Notes under the pieces: generated by a model | Database searches by the model: none | What the model was told of the DNA's origin: nothing | Seen by the model: the letters and a program-made list of their open reading frames with translations, nothing else | Source: Sphingomonas asaccharolytica NBRC 15499 | GTDB taxonomy: Bacteria; Pseudomonadota; Alphaproteobacteria; Sphingomonadales; Sphingomonadaceae | Direction of reading: 5' to 3' | Assembly (NCBI RefSeq): GCF_001598355.1 | Contig: NZ_BCYU01000009.1 | Coordinates: forward strand, 1 to 64,000 | DNA: 64,000 nt | Made by a program: the position numbers and the translations under genes | In this document: one piece after another, positions 60,931-64,000 of the stretch | Numbering within the stretch: position 1 is the first letter of the stretch | How the letters are laid out: each line of letters starts with the position of its first letter

Positions 60931-61593
60931 ATGACGACCGACGACCCCGCCGCGCGGCTCGCCGGCGTCCGCGATGCGATTGCCCGGGCGGCGAAGCTCG
61001 CCGGGCGCAGCGACGCGATCGAACTGATCGCCATTTCCAAGACGCATCCCGCCGAGGCGGTCGAACCGTTGATCGCGGCGGGACAGCGCGTGTTCGGAGA
61101 GAATCGCGTGCAGGAAGCGCAAGGCAAATGGCCGGCGCTGCGGGAGCGCCACCCGGATATTCGCCTCGCCTTGGTCGGCCAGTTGCAATCGAACAAGGCG
61201 GCCGACGCGGTCGCCTTGTTCGATCAGATCCATTCAGTCGATCGCGCGTCGCTGATCGCCGCTCTGGCCAAAGCAATGGAAAGCGGGCGGCGCCCCGATT
61301 GCTTCGTCCAGGTCAATATTGGCGACGAGCCGCAAAAAGGCGGCTGCGCGATCGCCGATTTGCCGGGTTTGCTCGCCGAAGCGCGTGCTGCTGAGCTGCC
61401 GATCGTCGGGTTGATGGCGGTGCCGCCGCTCGAGGTCGAACCGGCACCCTATTTCGCGCTGCTCGCCAAGCTGGCGCGCGACAACAATGTGGCGGGGCTA
61501 AGCATGGGGATGTCGAGCGATTATCCGACCGCGGTGGCGCTGGGCGCCACCCACGTCCGCGTCGGATCGGCGCTGTTCGGGGTGCGCGCTTGA
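60931..61593 (+). CDS. YggS/PROSC-family PLP-homeostasis protein
   Basis: A 220-residue single-domain PLP-binding protein (alanine racemase-like TIM barrel). Lys37 in IAISKTHPAE forms the aldimine; the GENRVQEAQGKWPAL and HSVDRASLIAAL blocks and LSMGMSSDYPTAVALGATHVRVGSALFG are the signature. Such proteins buffer free PLP and affect amino-acid and keto-acid pools. ATG 60931 gives a standard start. Its end overlaps the TTG start of the HAD gene. It is close to thiamine and riboflavin genes, giving a cofactor cluster. Confidence 0.93.
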   Translation: MTTDDPAARLAGVRDAIARAAKLAGRSDAIELIAISKTHPAEAVEPLIAAGQRVFGENRVQEAQGKWPALRERHPDIRLALVGQLQSNKAADAVALFDQIHSVDRASLIAALAKAMESGRRPDCFVQVNIGDEPQKGGCAIADLPGLLAEARAAELPIVGLMAVPPLEVEPAPYFALLAKLARDNNVAGLSMGMSSDYPTAVALGATHVRVGSALFGVRA

Positions 61594-62276
61594 GCGGCGG
61601 CGGCGTCATCACGGTCAGGTTCGCGGCGTTGCTGTTCGATTTCGACGGCGTGCTGATCGAGAGCGAATATATCGGCAACAAGCATATCGCCGATTTTCTG
61701 ACCTCGATTGGGCATCCGACCACGCCCGAACAATCGATGGCCAATTTCATGGGCTATGCGGGGAAGGACTTTCTCGACCGCGTCGAAGCGTGGATCGGCC
61801 GCGCGCTGCCGGAGGACTTCTTCGCCGCGCGCGAGGCCGAGGATGCGCGGGTGATGGCGGAAGGGATCGGCGAGGTCGCCGGTGCCGTCGCCTTCGTCCG
61901 CTCGCTGCCGCGCGATCTACCCAAGGCGGTGGTATCGTCGAGCTCGACGCGCTGGATCCGCCGTCATCTCGAGCATATCGGCCTGTCGGACGTGTTCGGC
62001 GACCATCTCTATTCGGGCCGCGAGCATGTCGAGCGCGGTAAGCCGGCGCCCGATCTCTACCTCTACGGCGCCGAGAAGCTCGGCGTGGCGATCGGCGATT
62101 GCGCGATCATCGAGGATTCGCAAGTCGGCGCGACCGGCGCGGTCGCCTCGGGCGGGTACGTCATCGGCCTGTGCGCCGGCAACCATTGCGCGCCCGACCA
62201 TGCCCAGCGGCTGCGGGCGATAGGGGTAGCGGCGGTGGCGTCGAGCTTTGACGAGGTCGTCGCGTTGCTCGGCTGA
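61590..62276 (+). CDS. HAD-superfamily phosphatase/phosphoglucomutase-like hydrolase
   Basis: A 228-residue HAD subfamily IA enzyme. Nucleophile Asp17 and Asp19 are in LLFDFDGVLIESE; motif II is AVVSSSSTRWIRRHLEHIG; the lysine is in ERGKPAPDLYLYGAE, and the acidic pair in IIEDSQVGATGAVASG. A four-helix cap follows motif I. It may dephosphorylate a sugar phosphate or cofactor intermediate. The start is TTG 61590, overlapping the YggS stop (TTGA); no ATG is available nearby. Pairing with YggS suggests coupled translation. Confidence 0.85.
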   Translation: MSGGGVITVRFAALLFDFDGVLIESEYIGNKHIADFLTSIGHPTTPEQSMANFMGYAGKDFLDRVEAWIGRALPEDFFAAREAEDARVMAEGIGEVAGAVAFVRSLPRDLPKAVVSSSSTRWIRRHLEHIGLSDVFGDHLYSGREHVERGKPAPDLYLYGAEKLGVAIGDCAIIEDSQVGATGAVASGGYVIGLCAGNHCAPDHAQRLRAIGVAAVASSFDEVVALLG

Positions 62277-62317
62277 CCTCAGGCGGGAACGTAGAATCCC
62301 CAGACGCCGCCCGACAG

Positions 62318-62527
62318 TTAGCCTGCGGCGAAGCGGAGTCGGCCGGCGGGACCGTCGGCCTCGTAGATATCGAAATAGTCGAGCTGATCGGGATAGGTCG
62401 GGTGGGGCAGCTGCAGCACTGGTTCGTGTGTCCGGTGCCATGTCAGCGCCCATATGTCCGCGCCGTCGATCGTCAGGCCGTCCTTCGTCATCCCGACATG
62501 TATCGCCCGCCAGCCGCCTCCCGCCAT
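62318..62527 (-). CDS. Small hypothetical protein coupled to RibA
   Basis: A 69-residue protein starting MAGGGWRAIHVGMTKDGLT and continuing with aromatic-rich strands (DIWALTWHRTHEPVLQLPHP and DQLDYFDIYEADGP). It reads like a small beta-sheet domain; no family is recognised. The stop codon of ribA (62529-62531) and the ATG at 62527 are separated by one base, so the two are translated together. It may be a modulator or unrelated passenger. The long codons with GC at third positions support coding. Confidence 0.6.
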   Translation of the reverse strand: MAGGGWRAIHVGMTKDGLTIDGADIWALTWHRTHEPVLQLPHPTYPDQLDYFDIYEADGPAGRLRFAAG

Positions 62528-62528
62528 T

Positions 62529-63581
62529 TTAGAGCTGATGCCCTGTCCGGTCGCGCTTGGTAGCCAGGTACTTCGCATTGAACGGATTGGCCGGCAGCGC
62601 GATCGGCACGCGTTCGGCGACCGTGATTCCCGCCGCCTCCAGCACGCGGACCTTTTCGGGATTATTGGTCAGCAGCCGGATCTTGGTCTGGCCGAGCAGA
62701 TCGAGCATCCGCGCCGCGACGCGGAAATCGCGGGCGTCGACCGCGAACCCCAGCCGCGTATTGGCGTCGACCGTGTCGAACCCCTGATCCTGCAGCGCAT
62801 AAGCGCGCAATTTGTTGACCAGCCCGATCCCGCGCCCTTCCTGGCGGAGATAGAGCAGGATGCCCCAGCCGGTATCCTCCATCGCGTGAATCGCGGCGTG
62901 GAGTTGCGGCCCGCAATCGCATTTGAGGCTACCGAGCACGTCCCCGGTCAGGCATTCGCTGTGCAGCCGCACCAACGGCGGGCGGCCGTCGGGCTGGCCA
63001 ATGATCAGCGCGACATGCTCGCCGGGCGAATCGGGCGATCGGAACGCGACGATCTCCGAATTCTCCGAGCCGGCGACCGGCAATTTGGCGCGTGCCGCGA
63101 TCGCCAGGCTGATCGGATCCTCGAACGCCTCGATATCGGCGATGGTAATGACCTCGTCCGGCGCCTGGCCGACAAAGAAGGCGGGAAGGGCCCCCGCGGT
63201 GCGTGCCAGGGCCAACGCTGCCGCCATGACGTCACGATCGTCGACATGGATCGCGCGGAACGGGCCCTTCATCGGGGTCGCCATGTCGAGTTGGGGATCG
63301 GCGAGCGCGACCGCGCAGTCGAAATCGATCCAGAACGTGCGCTCGACCAGCACTGGCGAATCGGGAATCGCCGCCTCGAGTTGATTGGCGAGCTTGAGCG
63401 TCGCGGCGCGCCCGGCCGACAGCAGGATCGGCGACTCGCCCTCGGGGTCGAACGCCTTCATCCGCCCGGCATCGGCGGTTTCGATCGCCAACAGCCCGAC
63501 CGGCGCGCCGGCGCCTTGGATCGCGATCGGCCAGCCACGGCGCAGCGCGTCGATCGCGCGGGCGACGTCGCGCGCGCTCAT
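62529..63581 (-). CDS. ribA: GTP cyclohydrolase II
   Basis: A 350-residue enzyme that starts riboflavin synthesis by converting GTP to the diaminopyrimidine intermediate, formate and pyrophosphate. The zinc site Cys210-x10-Cys221-x-Cys223 is in RLHSECLTGDVLGSLKCDCG; LRQEGRGIGLVNKLRAY holds the active site and NPEKVRVLEAAGI the C-terminal signature. The N-terminal 180 residues resemble a RibB (DHBP synthase) domain in fold and length but lack its active-site motifs, so it is a RibA with a vestigial domain. No FMN riboswitch is seen upstream. Confidence 0.92.
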   Translation of the reverse strand: MSARDVARAIDALRRGWPIAIQGAGAPVGLLAIETADAGRMKAFDPEGESPILLSAGRAATLKLANQLEAAIPDSPVLVERTFWIDFDCAVALADPQLDMATPMKGPFRAIHVDDRDVMAAALALARTAGALPAFFVGQAPDEVITIADIEAFEDPISLAIAARAKLPVAGSENSEIVAFRSPDSPGEHVALIIGQPDGRPPLVRLHSECLTGDVLGSLKCDCGPQLHAAIHAMEDTGWGILLYLRQEGRGIGLVNKLRAYALQDQGFDTVDANTRLGFAVDARDFRVAARMLDLLGQTKIRLLTNNPEKVRVLEAAGITVAERVPIALPANPFNAKYLATKRDRTGHQL

Positions 63582-63591
63582 CGCGGCGCCT

Positions 63592-64000
63592 TCACAGGTC
63601 GAACTCGGTCATGATCGGGACATGGTCCGATGGCTTGAGCCAGTTGCGGCAGTCCTCGAACACCTGATGCGACCGCGCCGTGGCGGCGACATCGGCGGTC
63701 GCCCACATATGGTCGAGCCGGCGGCCGCGATCGTTGACCGTCCAATCGGGCGAGCGATAGCTCCACCAGGTGTGCAGGCGCGCCGGCGCGGGATAGAAAT
63801 GGCGCCCGAGATCGACCCAGGAATTCGAATCCTTGAGCCGGTTGAGCGCGTCGACTTCGATCGGCGTGTGGCTGACGACCTTGATCAGCTGCTTGTGGCT
63901 CCACACGTCCGATTCGAGCGGCGCGATGTTGAAGTCGCCGGTCAGGATGGTCGGGCAATCGAGCGTCGCCGACCAGGCGGTCATGCGTTCGACGAAATCG
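63592..64000 (-). CDS. xth: Exodeoxyribonuclease III, C-terminal part (runs off window)
   Basis: The 3' part of an endonuclease/exonuclease/phosphatase-fold DNA-repair enzyme, 136 or so codons present. It removes abasic-site lesions and blocked 3' ends. GDFNIAPLESDVW (GDFN motif), RHFYPAPARLHTWWSYR, RGRRLDHMWATADVA and WLKPSDHVPIMTEFDL (SDHxP) are present, with the catalytic Asp-His at the end. The N-terminal half lies beyond position 64000. It ends 10 bp before ribA. Confidence 0.92.
   Translation of the reverse strand, partial: DFVERMTAWSATLDCPTILTGDFNIAPLESDVWSHKQLIKVVSHTPIEVDALNRLKDSNSWVDLGRHFYPAPARLHTWWSYRSPDWTVNDRGRRLDHMWATADVAATARSHQVFEDCRNWLKPSDHVPIMTEFDL

Noticed and set aside
62582..63581. 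Riboflavin (FMN) riboswitch near ribA
   Set aside because: Only 10 bp separate xth and ribA and no RFN-type sequence blocks are seen.

Overview
The window is GC-rich, densely packed chromosomal DNA from an alphaproteobacterium, most likely a sphingomonad (Sphingomonas or a close relative). The grounds are family-level, not a database match: the order rpmF-plsX-fabH-ihfA-merR, an ALA synthase (C4 haem route), the MipZ division ATPase, a DUF3576 lipoprotein beside leuS, a large TonB-dependent receptor next to a Spinster-like MFS carrier, and a fused PabB-PabC. There is one tRNA (Lys, TTT), no rRNA, no CRISPR array, no prophage and no transposase.

Layout. 1-6.5 kb: LysR regulator divergent from a Rossmann protein, a small secreted protein, rlmN, an MBL hydrolase and pabBC. 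6.5-11 kb: an uptake locus (MFS carrier, TonB receptor, divergent TetR gene with a clear promoter/operator). 11-14.5 kb: a GIY-YIG gene inside a perfect inverted repeat, then merR, ihfA, fabH, plsX and rpmF on the minus strand. 14.5-20 kb: an unusual desaturase divergent from an ArsR regulator with an AT-rich palindrome, MAPEG, a TauE/SafE exporter, a cytochrome b / molybdoenzyme pair and a CFA synthase. 20-28 kb: hemA, murI, plsY, dprA, two small membrane proteins and topA. 28-35 kb: panC, mipZ, a J-domain protein, two phosphohexomutases (one is GlmM), a DEDDh exonuclease and a dicarboxylate symporter. 35-47 kb: NnrU, a peptide transporter, a nitroreductase, a GntR regulator, a GT-C membrane enzyme, VOC and dienelactone-hydrolase genes, NAT, acyl-CoA dehydrogenase, TsaC/Sua5 and aquaporin. 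47-64 kb: msrA, galE, tRNA-Lys, folK, a family-5-type uracil-DNA glycosylase, an ArsR/AHSA1 pair, an ECF sigma factor divergent from a GST, a carbamoylputrescine amidase, the leuS-lptE-holA operon, thiamine/PLP/riboflavin genes and a truncated xth.

Most genes are housekeeping. The least explained material is non-coding: gaps between convergent genes repeatedly carry long palindromes or inverted pairs of palindromes. One family, with arms starting GTCAYCCC, occurs as four inverted pairs; the longest pair encloses a GIY-YIG nuclease gene almost exactly, while the other three are short and gene-free. That resembles an autonomous element with non-autonomous derivatives and is the best candidate here for an undescribed system. 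A second set of palindromes folds into three-way junctions and shares a core with compensatory stem changes. Other notable points are a decayed NAT gene fragment at 41467-41517, a tandem 15-bp repeat before aqpZ, a sulfite-related module at 16.5-18.9 kb, and several clear operator candidates.
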